A DNA stretch of 64,000 nucleotides from an uncultured Oscillospiraceae bacterium (GTDB lineage: Bacteria > Bacillota > Clostridia > Oscillospirales > Oscillospiraceae). Each line of letters begins with the position of its first letter. The stretch's first letter is position 1. Both the position numbers and the translations under genes were made by a program. The notes below the pieces were generated by a model. That model made no database searches. It was not told the DNA's origin and saw nothing but the letters and a program-made list of their open reading frames with translations. Shown here piece by piece: positions 15,125-23,474 of the stretch. The DNA lies in the NCBI GenBank assembly GCA_934512135.1, contig CAKSWT010000002.1, positions 1 to 64,000 on the forward strand, in the 5' to 3' direction.

Positions 15125-16086
15125 AGACGAACCGCCCGACCTTTCGCAGCGATGAATATGCCGATGATTCTCCCGACATATCGGCACAAAAACCGTTTAA
15201 GGGAAGCGACCCCTACCGCCATGTAGCGGTAGCCTATTCCCCCGGCGAGGAGGTGATCCCCATAGGAGTCAGAGTCGGAAGAAACCAACTGGAAAAATAC
15301 AACGAGGAGCTATCAACACGCGACCGAGAGATTCTTGCATCTCTAAAAAAGTGCAAGTTTCTGCTTACCGGGCAGATCCAGCGTCTACATATAATCAATG
15401 CATCTACGCAGAAGGCTGCTAGGCGAGCCGCCGCCAGAGAGCTTCGCAAGCTGAAAGATTATGGTCTTGTAAACACGCTCGAGCGAAGGATTGGTGGCAC
15501 TCGTGCCGGATCAGGTTCTCTGATCTGGCATCTCACAGAAGCTGGAGAGCGTTTCCTGGCAATAGGAAGTTCTGAGCAATATTCGCGAAGACGCTATTTA
15601 GAACCCTCACGCATGTTTCTACGGCACTCTCTGGCTGTATCAGAATGTTATGTTCAGCTTGTAGAGATTTGTCGCAGGACTCCGGGGCTGACATTACTTA
15701 CCGCAGACTGGGAGCCGGATTGCTGGAGGCCATATATGCAGCATGGCAAAATCGTTTCATTAAAACCAGATCTGTTCGCAGCTACAAAAAGCGATGGCTA
15801 CGAGGACAGGTGGTTTATTGAGATTGATCTAAGCACAGAATCGCCATCAACTATTATCGGCAAATGTGACCGCTATCGCGATTACTACCGCTCCGGGTTG
15901 GAGCAAAAGCAATTCGGCGTATTCCCGGTGGTTGTGTGGTTGGTGCTGGATGCAGGGCGCAAAGAACGGCTTCGTTCCGCTATTCAAGAAGCGTATCCGA
16001 AGGGTGGCAAATTGTTCATTGTCATTACGGCAGATGAATTTGAACGCCTGATCCGGCAAGGCTTTGACGCAAAAGATCTCTGCTAG
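15121..16086 (+). CDS. Replication-relaxation family protein
   Basis: This 321-aa protein has an N-terminal winged helix-turn-helix (LSTRDREILASLKKCKFLLT, then GQIQRLH and LRKLKDYGLVNTLERRIGG). A C-terminal domain with PDLFAATKSDG, WFIEIDLSTES and FPVVVWLVLD resembles a nuclease-like fold with an E-x-D core. This layout is typical of plasmid/ICE replication-relaxation proteins, found beside VirD4-like ATPases on mobile elements. Translationally coupled to the preceding ATPase gene. It likely binds an origin on the island; the inverted repeats at 16.1-17.0 kb are candidates. Confidence 0.85.
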   Translation: MKTNRPTFRSDEYADDSPDISAQKPFKGSDPYRHVAVAYSPGEEVIPIGVRVGRNQLEKYNEELSTRDREILASLKKCKFLLTGQIQRLHIINASTQKAARRAAARELRKLKDYGLVNTLERRIGGTRAGSGSLIWHLTEAGERFLAIGSSEQYSRRRYLEPSRMFLRHSLAVSECYVQLVEICRRTPGLTLLTADWEPDCWRPYMQHGKIVSLKPDLFAATKSDGYEDRWFIEIDLSTESPSTIIGKCDRYRDYYRSGLEQKQFGVFPVVVWLVLDAGRKERLRSAIQEAYPKGGKLFIVITADEFERLIRQGFDAKDLC

Positions 16087-16199
16087 TGGTTATCCTCTGG
16101 CAGAGATGTCAAAGGCCTGCGGCATGCAAGTCGAGGCATCGATGCTGAGACGAAAAAGGCCCGATGACTGTTTTTACTAAATTTAACGAAAGGAATTAC

Positions 16200-16466
16200 A
16201 TGATACAAAGACCAAGCCAAGAAGAGATTGAAAAAGGCTTAGCGGAATTCAAGGGCGACTACAAGAGACTGCTCCGAAACATCACGAATTGTTTGGAGTT
16301 TGATTATAAGGCAATCTGCTCGCTCAGAACGCTCTTAGCTGATTCTAAGGAAGATATCGCTGAAATCAAAAGAACCATCCGTCCATACGTCGTAGATCTC
16401 ATCTATGTCTTGATTCTCGATGAAAAAGATCTGAATAGCGGCGAATACGGGGTGGATGAAGAATGA
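16200..16466 (+). CDS. Small hypothetical protein, 88 aa
   Basis: The ATG at 16200 follows CGAAAGGA at a good distance; an upstream in-frame ATG (16164) lacks one. The product (MIQRPSQEEIEKGLAEFKGD at the start) is charged and predicted mainly helical, with no motif I recognise. It overlaps the next gene by four bases (ATGA), so the two are translationally coupled and probably act together. The pair sits between two inverted copies of the 25-bp island motif. Confidence 0.65.
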   Translation: MIQRPSQEEIEKGLAEFKGDYKRLLRNITNCLEFDYKAICSLRTLLADSKEDIAEIKRTIRPYVVDLIYVLILDEKDLNSGEYGVDEE

Positions 16467-16651
16467 CGCGAAAAACTCTCACCGAAGAAGAAATTAAAAG
16501 CAAATACAACTCTATTTCAGAATGCCTTGCCATCTGCTATATCCAATCCAAGAGAATATTGGAAGACGCAGAATTACTCAATATGGATACGAAGCCCATC
16601 AAAGAAGATTTAGCCTGTTTCATTCAAGAATTTATGCAGCTTTGTATGTAG
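16463..16651 (+). CDS. Small hypothetical protein, 62 aa
   Basis: The product (MTRKTLTEEEIKSKYNSISE at the start) is a short helical protein with cysteines near the middle and C terminus. It is coupled to the 88-aa gene by an ATGA overlap. I recognise no family. A two-gene unit of small helical proteins could be a toxin-antitoxin pair or a DNA-binding accessory pair, but nothing in the sequence decides this. Confidence 0.6.
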   Translation: MTRKTLTEEEIKSKYNSISECLAICYIQSKRILEDAELLNMDTKPIKEDLACFIQEFMQLCM

Positions 16652-17010
16652 CAAGAACCTTCCAAAAAACAAACACAGCAAAAACAAAACATTAGAGCCT
16701 TTTGCAGTTAAAGCAAAAGATGTTCTCGGCTTGCATACCCCAGGCCTTTGGCAAAATGTTATCACGCTTGGATTCAAGAACGGATTAGCCGGCGTTTCCG
16801 GCTAAGTACCTTATACACCCCCAAACAGACTAGCTCATAGTAGAACTTTCTTAAAAGTGGCCGGAGGCCTGAAGCGTGCAAGTCGGACTTAAAACAAAAG
16901 TGAGGAGAAGGAGTCGAAATCAAAATAGGCTTTTCGTGAATTGAGGCGTTTGCCTCTGGCCTGCATACTTCAGTCCTTCGAAAATAACAACATATCAGTA
17001 AAGGAAACTT

Positions 17011-17153
17011 ATGAACCGCACATTACATTTTAACTTTGAGGAAAACGGTATGTCGTAGCAATTACGGCATTAAGAGGAGATAGTTCAGGTCGTTTGGCTA
17101 TCTATCCTCGCCGCTTTCCAAAGAATAAACGACAGTACATTAAAGGTATATAG
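17011..17153 (+). pseudogene. Small gene broken by a frameshift (about 46 codons)
   Basis: ATG at 17011, with AAAGGAAAC upstream, opens MNRTLHFNFEENG and stops at 17058. One missing base near 17048 would continue the frame as YVVAITALRGDSSGRLAIYP, then RRFPKNKRQYIKGI to a stop at 17151. Both parts read as real protein, so the gene looks inactivated by a single-base deletion, or uses frameshifting. Confidence 0.4.
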
Positions 17154-17178
17154 CCACGCCGAAAGGAGGTTAAGATTC

Positions 17179-17265
17179 GTGGATATCTCATTCTCGCAAA
17201 TCCGAAAATTACTTCGGACGCACCTTAACATCGTAGTCTCAGACTGTTCTGAGAAAACACTGTAA
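17179..17265 (+). CDS. Very small ORF, 28 aa
   Basis: A strong AAAGGAGGT ends ten bases before a GTG start. The product is a 28-residue peptide (begins MDISFSQIRKLLRTHLN, reading GTG as Met; ends SEKTL). The strong ribosome binding site is the main reason for calling it. Function unknown. Confidence 0.4.
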   Translation: MDISFSQIRKLLRTHLNIVVSDCSEKTL

Positions 17266-17317
17266 CCAGCAGGAGCAACTGCGCAAATCTAATTCTTTGA
17301 GATAGGAGGACATTACA

Positions 17318-17527
17318 ATGATGACGCAAACCATTAAGGAACAAATTCTGGCTGTCCGGGATACCGGAGAAACCAACATGTTTGACGTAAACGCAGTTCA
17401 GTATATCGCAAACCGTGAAGGATACTATGAACTGGTTGTTTACCTGATGGATAACCGTAAAGAGTACAGTAACTTCATCATGACAGGCACCGCACCAGGG
17501 CTTGAAAATGATGACGGCGAAATGTAA
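17318..17527 (+). CDS. DUF5049 domain protein
   Basis: This 69-aa protein matches the DUF5049 pattern I know from Clostridia plasmids and ICEs: IKEQILAVRDTGETNMFDVN, then AVQYIANREGYYELVVYLMD and EYSNFIMTG. It begins with ATGATG behind GATAGGAGG. Members are single small domains of unknown function, usually found in strings of accessory genes on mobile elements, as here. Confidence 0.8.
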   Translation: MMTQTIKEQILAVRDTGETNMFDVNAVQYIANREGYYELVVYLMDNRKEYSNFIMTGTAPGLENDDGEM

Positions 17528-17556
17528 CTGAAAGACGTAGAAAGGGGGATATTTCT

Positions 17557-18216
17557 ATGATGTTAGATTTTAACGATGACAGAACCTACACCAAGGATGT
17601 AGTTCTTGCAAATGTCAGATACGCATTGCTCGATCCCAAATCACTGCAAGACAATGCGTTCTCCGCTGAATTTCTAGATATGGCAGTTGTATTCGCTATA
17701 GTTGACACTTCTAATCCATATCGAATTAGGTACAAGATTATTGATGCAGTAGATATAGTTTCATTAGACATTAAGCTCAATGAGATCATGGAAGCTGCCA
17801 ATGAGAACTGCAAGAAAGCCGGGTACAATATCATGCTTATGGAAGATGCCATATCTGAGATTACCGGAACGGAGATCTCAAGCAACGCATTTTGTCCGAT
17901 GTATGTTGGGACAAATCCTGAACGCATACTCGGAGCTTCCATTCTGATGTATGAGACATATCTTGAGAATCTTGCGGCGCAGATAGAGGATGACCTCTGT
18001 ATTGCACCGTCAAGCATTCACGAGGTTCTCATCTTCCCGCTTTCTCTCGTACAGCCTGCAAGAATCATTGAAATTGTACGGGATGTGAATCGGACTGTTG
18101 TATTACCGCAAGAGCAGCTCAGCGATAGCGCATATATTTATCGCCGAGGCACTCATACTATCTCGCAGGCCACGCTGAAGAATCCTGATGATTCCACTTG
18201 CGAACAAAATGATTAA
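17557..18216 (+). CDS. DUF5688 family protein
   Basis: This 219-aa protein matches the DUF5688 family: N-terminal DVVLANVRYALLDPKS, central MYVGTNPERILGASILMYET, then DDLCIAPSSIHEVLIFPLS. The family is widespread on Clostridia mobile elements and has no known activity. The ATG follows AAAGGGGG. It lies 30 bases after DUF5049 and appears to be part of the same accessory transcript. Confidence 0.85.
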   Translation: MMLDFNDDRTYTKDVVLANVRYALLDPKSLQDNAFSAEFLDMAVVFAIVDTSNPYRIRYKIIDAVDIVSLDIKLNEIMEAANENCKKAGYNIMLMEDAISEITGTEISSNAFCPMYVGTNPERILGASILMYETYLENLAAQIEDDLCIAPSSIHEVLIFPLSLVQPARIIEIVRDVNRTVVLPQEQLSDSAYIYRRGTHTISQATLKNPDDSTCEQND

Positions 18217-18247
18217 GAGCGATGAATATGTAAAGGAGAAACAAATT

Positions 18248-18496
18248 ATGTGGCAAGAAGGAACTATTGGTATTCCAGTAAAGAAAGAGGCTGAAAAAGA
18301 ATACATAGCGGTTCATTACACCATAAAGGTATTCGATGAACCAAGTAAATTCGGCATCAACCATGGCAAAATCTCAAAACTGGAATTAAGGCAAGATGGC
18401 GAGATTGTCGCTAATTACGATCGTGGCTGGGATATTTATCCGGACACTAAGGAAGCCAAATTGGCTCTCTGTATCTTGTTAACCCGACACAATTAA
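18248..18496 (+). CDS. DUF7678-like small protein
   Basis: The start at 18248 follows AAAGGAG by nine bases; the upstream in-frame ATG at 18188 lies inside the previous gene. The 82-aa product (MWQEGTIGIPVKKEAEKEYI, then KVFDEPSKFGINHGKISKLE and VANYDRGWDIYP) resembles a short beta-rich family found beside DUF5049 and DUF4314 genes on plasmids and ICEs. Function unknown. Confidence 0.7.
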   Translation: MWQEGTIGIPVKKEAEKEYIAVHYTIKVFDEPSKFGINHGKISKLELRQDGEIVANYDRGWDIYPDTKEAKLALCILLTRHN

Positions 18497-18510
18497 AGGA
18501 GGTCTCTATT

Positions 18511-19575
18511 ATGACGACTATGAAATACGCCGCATCTGGCGAACAGAGAAAGCAACTCGTAAACGCATTGTCTGAGGTTATCGGATGTGAGTCCAAATAT
18601 CTCAGAGCTCCGAGTTATGGTTATGAGGTTGGAGCGTGCATTGTGAATCGTGCCGGAGATATTGAATTTCCGGACGACATGACCGAAGAAGAAATCGAAG
18701 CTATTGTCAAGAAACTTACCTGGCATGGCTTTGAGAGAGCTCTGGATGAGTCTACGGAAGAAATCGACGGCGCACCTGTATTGGAAGAGTCTTCTCCCGG
18801 AGCAGAAGATCCGACTGAGGAAAATGTATCCGATGCCGTGGATGCGACCGTCGAAGAATCTGAAGATATTTTAGACGAAACCGTTGTTGAGGAAGACAGA
18901 ATCGGCGCAATTGAGGATTATGGTACTGCTAAAGAAACATCAGCAGAGTTCATTGAAGAACCGGAAGCTCCTGTTATGCCGGAAGGCAGTTTTGAATCAG
19001 CGGAAGCTACGGAAGAAGTTACAGACGAACAATCGGAGGAAACTCCTCTTCCGGAAGCGACCGAGCCAAAGAAGATCGTGATTGAGCTGCCAGGCTCTTA
19101 CCTTGATGAGGCTGAACTTGGCAGAGTCAGAGCGATTGTTGCCAGTAAAGCAACGGTTCTCAAGAAAGCGCTCGAAACAGACGATCTGTCCATTGAGCGT
19201 AAAGAGGACAAGGTTTGCTTTCCGTGGTTCACTGATCATGGCATTGATGGAGAGGCGAAAGCATATATGCAGCTTGTATCTGGTATTGCGAAGAGAGCCA
19301 AAATGCTCACTCGCGTTACGGCTACGGAAAGTCCGTCAGATAACGACAAATTTACAATGCGACTCTTTCTCGTATCTCTGAACTTCAAAGGGCCAGAATA
19401 TGCCTTTGCCCGTAAATTCCTGCTTCGCAACCTGTCTGGAAACAGCGGTTGGCGAACCGAGGAAGCGAAAGCAAGACATGATGCCCGTAAGATCAGAACA
19501 GAAATTGAAGCACCGGAAGTAACCATTGGGCAAGCATCTGAAGGAGGCGAAGACCATGCAGAACTTTCCGAGTAA
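18511..19575 (+). CDS. Virulence-related protein family (phage/ICE accessory)
   Basis: This 354-aa protein has an N-terminal domain (MKYAASGEQRKQLVNALSEV, then GYEVGACIVNRAGDIEFPDD), a long Glu-rich disordered linker (about residues 85-190) and a C-terminal domain (IVASKATVLKKALETDDLSI, WFTDHGIDGEAKAYMQLV, LNFKGPEYAFARKFLLRNLS). The two domains are those usually annotated virulence-related protein in Firmicutes phage and ICE genomes; the biochemical role is unknown. A perfect AAAGGAGGT precedes the ATG. It overlaps the next gene by 20 bases. Confidence 0.75.
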   Translation: MTTMKYAASGEQRKQLVNALSEVIGCESKYLRAPSYGYEVGACIVNRAGDIEFPDDMTEEEIEAIVKKLTWHGFERALDESTEEIDGAPVLEESSPGAEDPTEENVSDAVDATVEESEDILDETVVEEDRIGAIEDYGTAKETSAEFIEEPEAPVMPEGSFESAEATEEVTDEQSEETPLPEATEPKKIVIELPGSYLDEAELGRVRAIVASKATVLKKALETDDLSIERKEDKVCFPWFTDHGIDGEAKAYMQLVSGIAKRAKMLTRVTATESPSDNDKFTMRLFLVSLNFKGPEYAFARKFLLRNLSGNSGWRTEEAKARHDARKIRTEIEAPEVTIGQASEGGEDHAELSE

Positions 19576-19780
19576 GGGAGTCGTCGAAAGACTACGAAGA
19601 ATGTACCCGACAGGAACCAGAATAGAGCTTGTCTCTATGAATGATCCATATACTAAATTAGTTCCCGGAGATCAAGGAACGGTTGAATTCGTTGATGATA
19701 TCGGGACAATTCATGTTAGATGGGACTGCGGCTCCGGCCTAGGTGTCGCTTATGGCGAGGATATTATCTGCAAAATTTAG
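19556..19780 (+). CDS. DUF4314 protein
   Basis: From the ATG at 19556 (GAAGGAGGCG upstream) the 74-aa protein shows the DUF4314 pattern: GTRIELVSMNDPYTKLVPGD, then QGTVEFVDDIGTIHVRWDCG. It is a small beta-barrel-like domain common near recombinases on Clostridia elements. It starts inside the end of the preceding gene, indicating coupled translation. Confidence 0.85.
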   Translation: MQNFPSKGVVERLRRMYPTGTRIELVSMNDPYTKLVPGDQGTVEFVDDIGTIHVRWDCGSGLGVAYGEDIICKI

Positions 19781-19798
19781 GGCTATACCTACTTACAC

Positions 19799-19820
19799 GC
19801 CAGCCCCATTGTGGGCTGGC
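19799..19820 (+). terminator. Hairpin after DUF4314
   Basis: GCCAGCCC and GGGCTGGC pair around a six-base loop, followed by AATTCTATAG. The stem is strong but the T run is poor, so termination may be partial. Confidence 0.5.
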
Positions 19821-19871
19821 AATTCTATAGTTAAGCCTATCGCACATTAACAGAGAGGAGGCATCAATAAC

Positions 19872-20159
19872 ATGCTCTTAAAAGACAAGCAGGCAATCGA
19901 AGCCCTTAGAAAAGAAAACTATTCGTATGCCTGTATTGCAAAAACACTTGGACTTTCGCCAAATACCGTAAAGTCTATCTGTCGCAGGGACGGCTATGTA
20001 CCTAAGCAGGAGTTCAAGACAAAGGCCGAGAAAAGTGTCTTACAGATATGTAAAAACTGTGGTCGCATTTTGGATTGTTCTAATAGTCATAAGAAATACT
20101 TTTGCTGCGATGCTTGTCGCATAGAATGGTGGAAAAATGCCAGAAGAAAAGGAAAATAA
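19872..20159 (+). CDS. Helix-turn-helix and zinc-ribbon protein preceding the recombinases
   Basis: This 95-aa protein has an N-terminal helix-turn-helix (YACIAKTLGLSPNTVKSICR) and a C-terminal zinc-binding part (CKNCGRILDC, then CCDACRIEWW). Genes of this kind commonly sit just upstream of serine recombinases on Firmicutes elements and may regulate them or act as directionality factors. GAGAGGAGG precedes the ATG. Confidence 0.8.
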   Translation: MLLKDKQAIEALRKENYSYACIAKTLGLSPNTVKSICRRDGYVPKQEFKTKAEKSVLQICKNCGRILDCSNSHKKYFCCDACRIEWWKNARRKGK

Positions 20160-20224
20160 TAATCCATTTTCAACTGGACTTTTCTCCTTAAAAGAGTGAT
20201 GAATGTCTGTAGGAGGTGGAATTT

Positions 20225-21538
20225 ATGCAAATTAAAGAGATTAACGCAACAAAGCTACCAGATATCGGAATAAAACGTGTCGCCGCATACGCCCGTGTAT
20301 CTTCTGAAAAAGGAGAAGCACTACATTCTTTATCAGCACAAATCAGCTATTATAACGAGTATATTTCCAATCATATCGGCTGGGAGTTTGCTGGTGTGTA
20401 TGCTGACGAGGGCATTTCCGGGACAAAGGACTCGCGTCCCGAGTTCCAGCGCCTATTAGCGGATTGCCGCAAAAAAAGGATAGATCTCGTCATTACGAAA
20501 TCTATCACCCGCTTTGCCAGAAACACAGTAACGCTCCTTGATACAATTCGGGAACTAAAGTTGCTGAATATTGATGTGTTATTTGAAAAAGAAAACCTTC
20601 ACAGCCTCGGCGCGAATGGGGAACTCATGCTAACGCTCCTAGCAATGTATGCAGAGGAGGAAGCACGTTCGGCCAGCGAAAACCAAAAATGGCGCATCCA
20701 AAAGATGTTTGAGGAAGGACGACCAAATACTGGTCGCATGTTAGGCTATTGCCTGAAAGACGGGCAGTTGACCATTATTCCTGAAGAAGCGGAAATTGTC
20801 CGTATGATTTTTGATGATTACCTCTCCGGAATGGGGAGGCTTGCTATCGCTAAAAAGCTGAATGCTATACATGTTCCTACGGTGCGAGGCTGTGATGATT
20901 GGCGCGAAGGCAGTATCTATCGAATTCTCCATAATGAGAAATATACCGGAGATATGATTCTGCAAAAAACCTACGTTGAGGATTTTCGAACGAAGAAAGG
21001 AGTCATTAACCGAGGTGAGAAAAGAAAATACTTTGTAGAAAACAGCCACGAGGCGATTATCTCAAAGGAAATTTTCGAACGGGCGCAAGCCGAAGCAGAA
21101 CGCAGAAAAGCCAAGATAAAGTTACCCGAAAAACGCATGAAAACTATCTTTACAGGTATGCTTATCTGCGCTTGCTGTGGTAAGCATTTCAATAGAAGAG
21201 TCGCGAATGCCAGCACTAAATATGCGAAGCCCGCTTGGATATGTGCAACATTCATGAGGAAAGGAAAGAAATATTGCAATAACCGGCAAATACCAGAAAA
21301 AATATTGATAGCAAAGACAAAGGAGGTTCTTGGCTTGCCGTCGCTCGAGGATATTGATCTAAAAGATTATATATCCGAGATTGTCTGCGGTAAAGATTAC
21401 GACCTTACTTATATCATGAATTCTGGTGCGGAAGTTAAAACAATATGGCATCCCTATTCCCGAAAAGACAGTTGGAATGAGGAAATGCGACAACAAGCGC
21501 GAAATAGAACCTTAGAAAGGAGTACCTTGTATGAATAA
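20225..21538 (+). CDS. Large serine recombinase 1 (TnpX/TndX-like)
   Basis: This 437-aa enzyme has the resolvase domain first (AAYARVSS, catalytic Ser26; DEGISGT; SITRFARNT), then a recombinase domain (EEAEIVRMIFDDYLSGMGRL), and a zinc ribbon (CACCGKHF, then C-x-n-C near 370-385). It ends soon after the zinc ribbon and lacks the long coiled coil of its neighbour. The ATG at 20225 follows AGGAGGT. Large serine recombinases integrate and excise elements at att sites. It overlaps the second recombinase by eight bases, so both are made together. Confidence 0.92.
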   Translation: MQIKEINATKLPDIGIKRVAAYARVSSEKGEALHSLSAQISYYNEYISNHIGWEFAGVYADEGISGTKDSRPEFQRLLADCRKKRIDLVITKSITRFARNTVTLLDTIRELKLLNIDVLFEKENLHSLGANGELMLTLLAMYAEEEARSASENQKWRIQKMFEEGRPNTGRMLGYCLKDGQLTIIPEEAEIVRMIFDDYLSGMGRLAIAKKLNAIHVPTVRGCDDWREGSIYRILHNEKYTGDMILQKTYVEDFRTKKGVINRGEKRKYFVENSHEAIISKEIFERAQAEAERRKAKIKLPEKRMKTIFTGMLICACCGKHFNRRVANASTKYAKPAWICATFMRKGKKYCNNRQIPEKILIAKTKEVLGLPSLEDIDLKDYISEIVCGKDYDLTYIMNSGAEVKTIWHPYSRKDSWNEEMRQQARNRTLERSTLYE

Positions 21539-23117
21539 CGCAAAACGAGTGACTGTTTGGGAACCGATAGATATCCAAGCTATGTGTGAAGAAGAATCGG
21601 AAATTCCCAAACTAAAAGTTGCCGCATATGCCCGTGTTTCTACGGAGCAGGACGAGCAACAGTCCAGTTATGAGGCACAGGTGGATTATTATGGCAAATA
21701 TATCCGTAGTAATCCGGCCTGGGAATTTGTCGGTATCTACGCCGACGAAGGTATAACCGGGACAAATACCAAAAAACGCGATGGCTTCAACCGTATGATC
21801 GCCGACGCAAAAGCTGGCAAAATTGACCTGATTCTTACGAAGTCGATCAGCCGTTTTGCCCGCAATACCGTCGATACGCTTCAAACAGTCCGTGAGCTTT
21901 CCGCCCTCAAAATCGAAGTAATCTTTGAAAAAGAGGGTATCCGAACCTTGGATAAACAGTGCGAAGTTATGCTGACAATCATGTCCAGCCTTGCGCAGGA
22001 GGAAAGCCGGTCTATCTCAGAAAATGTTCGCTGGGGAATGCAGAAAAGTATGCAGGATGGTAACATCTCTTTGCCATATAAACGTTTCCTCGGCTATAAA
22101 AAAGGCGAAGACGGAAGGCCGGAAATTGTACCGGAAGAGGCTGAAATTATCAGAGATATCTACAGAATGTTTCTCGATGGAAAAACGATCCGAACTATTG
22201 CGGATATTTTAACCGAACGTGGCATTAAGACACCTGGTGGAAAAGATAGGTGGTCAGTCAGTACTGTCAAGAGTATTCTCTCAAACGAGAAATATAAAGG
22301 CGATGCTTTACGCCAAAAGACCTATACTGTAGATTATCTGTCGAAAACAGTCCGAAAAAACAATGGTGAGGTAAAACAGTATTACGTTTCTAACTCGCAC
22401 GAAGCAATAATCGACGAAGATACCTTTAATCTAGTACAAGCAGAACTTGAGCGAAGAAGCAACTTTAGGTCTGCTCTAAGAGATAACAGCATATTCAGTA
22501 CGAAAATCATTTGTGGAGAATGCGGATATTTTTACGGCAGAAAAGTGCTTCACAGCAACAGCAAAAAGCATCGAAAGGTCGTGTGGTATTGTAACCATCG
22601 GTATGATGGTGACGAAAAATGTGCATCTCCCAGCATTTCTGAATCAGATATTAAGAAATATTATCTGGAAGCCCTGGAAAAATTACTGTCCAACAAGGAT
22701 TCTTATATTGCAGAATGTCAGGAGCGTCTCGAAAATGAAGATGTATTAGTACAGCTTAAGGAAACGCGCCTGCAGGCTGAAATTTCACTTGAGGACCTTA
22801 TGGTAGAGATTCAGGGGTTAGTCCACGAAAACGCCCGAAAGTCTCAGGATCAGCAGAAATACCGAGCTAAATTCAATAAGTTCGTCCAGCAAATTGATGA
22901 ACAGAAAAAGCGCATGGCCGTTCTGAAAGCCGAAGAACTTAAACTGGTGGGTATGCGCGAGAAACTTCATCGTTTTACTGAGACGCTGAAAAACTGCAAA
23001 GATGCTACAGTATTTAAAGAGCAAGAATGGAACAACTTAGTAGAGCGTGCAGTCGTGAAGACAGAATCGCTTGACTTTGAATTTAAGAATGGCGAGAGGA
23101 TAAAAATCACAATCTAA
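21531..23117 (+). CDS. Large serine recombinase 2 (TnpX/TndX-like)
   Basis: This 528-aa enzyme has the resolvase domain (AAYARVSTEQ, catalytic Ser37; DEGITGT; SISRFARNT), the recombinase domain (EEAEIIRDIYRMFLDGKTIR), a zinc ribbon (CGECGYF, then C-x-n-C) and a coiled coil (about residues 385-490) typical of integrases that form synaptic contacts. It is the island-end recombinase, followed only by a terminator and the repeat-rich attachment region. Paired recombinases can form a heteromeric complex or use different att sites. GAAAGGAG lies upstream of the ATG. Confidence 0.92.
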   Translation: MNNAKRVTVWEPIDIQAMCEEESEIPKLKVAAYARVSTEQDEQQSSYEAQVDYYGKYIRSNPAWEFVGIYADEGITGTNTKKRDGFNRMIADAKAGKIDLILTKSISRFARNTVDTLQTVRELSALKIEVIFEKEGIRTLDKQCEVMLTIMSSLAQEESRSISENVRWGMQKSMQDGNISLPYKRFLGYKKGEDGRPEIVPEEAEIIRDIYRMFLDGKTIRTIADILTERGIKTPGGKDRWSVSTVKSILSNEKYKGDALRQKTYTVDYLSKTVRKNNGEVKQYYVSNSHEAIIDEDTFNLVQAELERRSNFRSALRDNSIFSTKIICGECGYFYGRKVLHSNSKKHRKVVWYCNHRYDGDEKCASPSISESDIKKYYLEALEKLLSNKDSYIAECQERLENEDVLVQLKETRLQAEISLEDLMVEIQGLVHENARKSQDQQKYRAKFNKFVQQIDEQKKRMAVLKAEELKLVGMREKLHRFTETLKNCKDATVFKEQEWNNLVERAVVKTESLDFEFKNGERIKITI

Positions 23118-23146
23118 TCTCAGGCAAACTATATACCACAAAATAT

Positions 23147-23175
23147 GAGCGGCCAGCAATTGACCGCTCTTTTTT
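23147..23175 (+). terminator. Terminator of the recombinase operon
   Basis: GAGCGGCC pairs with GACCGCTC (one G-T pair) and is followed by six T residues, 29 bases after the recombinase 2 stop. Confidence 0.8.
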
Positions 23176-23224
23176 CTTGCTTCTTTTCTACTCATATAGC
23201 CTCACAGAACTCTAGTTCTCATAA

Positions 23225-23474
23225 AATTGGTGCAACTGTGAAAAGGCGTGTGGCTTATGATTATTCTCCTCAACTCCAAGATAATCCGTGCGGCTTGCGC
23301 TTATTTCTTTTCAGAATGTAAGAATCCGTGCAACTTATGCTTGTAATGCACCAATTCTGAGCAAGACAGAGATCATTAAAATTGGTGCAGACTGATACTG
23401 AGTCTATAGCAGTGATTAGAAAAACACTCATTTTCTAACCCTGTGTTTATATTGTTCCTAGAAAAATTGGTGCA
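23225..23474. repeat. AATTGGTGCA repeats in the attachment region
   Basis: AATTGGTGCA occurs at 23225-23234, 23380-23389 and 23465-23474, and inverted at 23347-23356. A single copy lies at 4385-4394, at the end of the 2.85-kb insert. A second imperfect repeat (AATCCGTGCGGCTTGCGCTT and a variant) lies between them. These are candidate recombinase or directionality-factor sites. Confidence 0.55.

Larger units (their letters stand above)
16111..16980. repeat. Four copies of a 25-bp motif in alternating orientation
   Basis: The motif AAAGGCCTGNGGYATGCAAG, followed by YCGAG, occurs at 16111-16135 (+) and 16725-16749 (-), agreeing at 22 of 25 positions. Weaker copies lie at 16863-16887 (+, GAGGCCTGAAGCGTGCAAGT) and 16957-16980 (-). 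Copies 1/2 enclose the two small genes at 16200-16651; copies 3/4 enclose 69 bp. Position next to a replication-relaxation gene suggests origin, iteron or transfer-site function. This explains part of the 666-bp gap 16652-17317. Confidence 0.6.

Noticed and set aside
16652..17317. CRISPR-like array
   Set aside because: The repeats are only four, alternate in orientation and are irregularly spaced; no cas genes are present.
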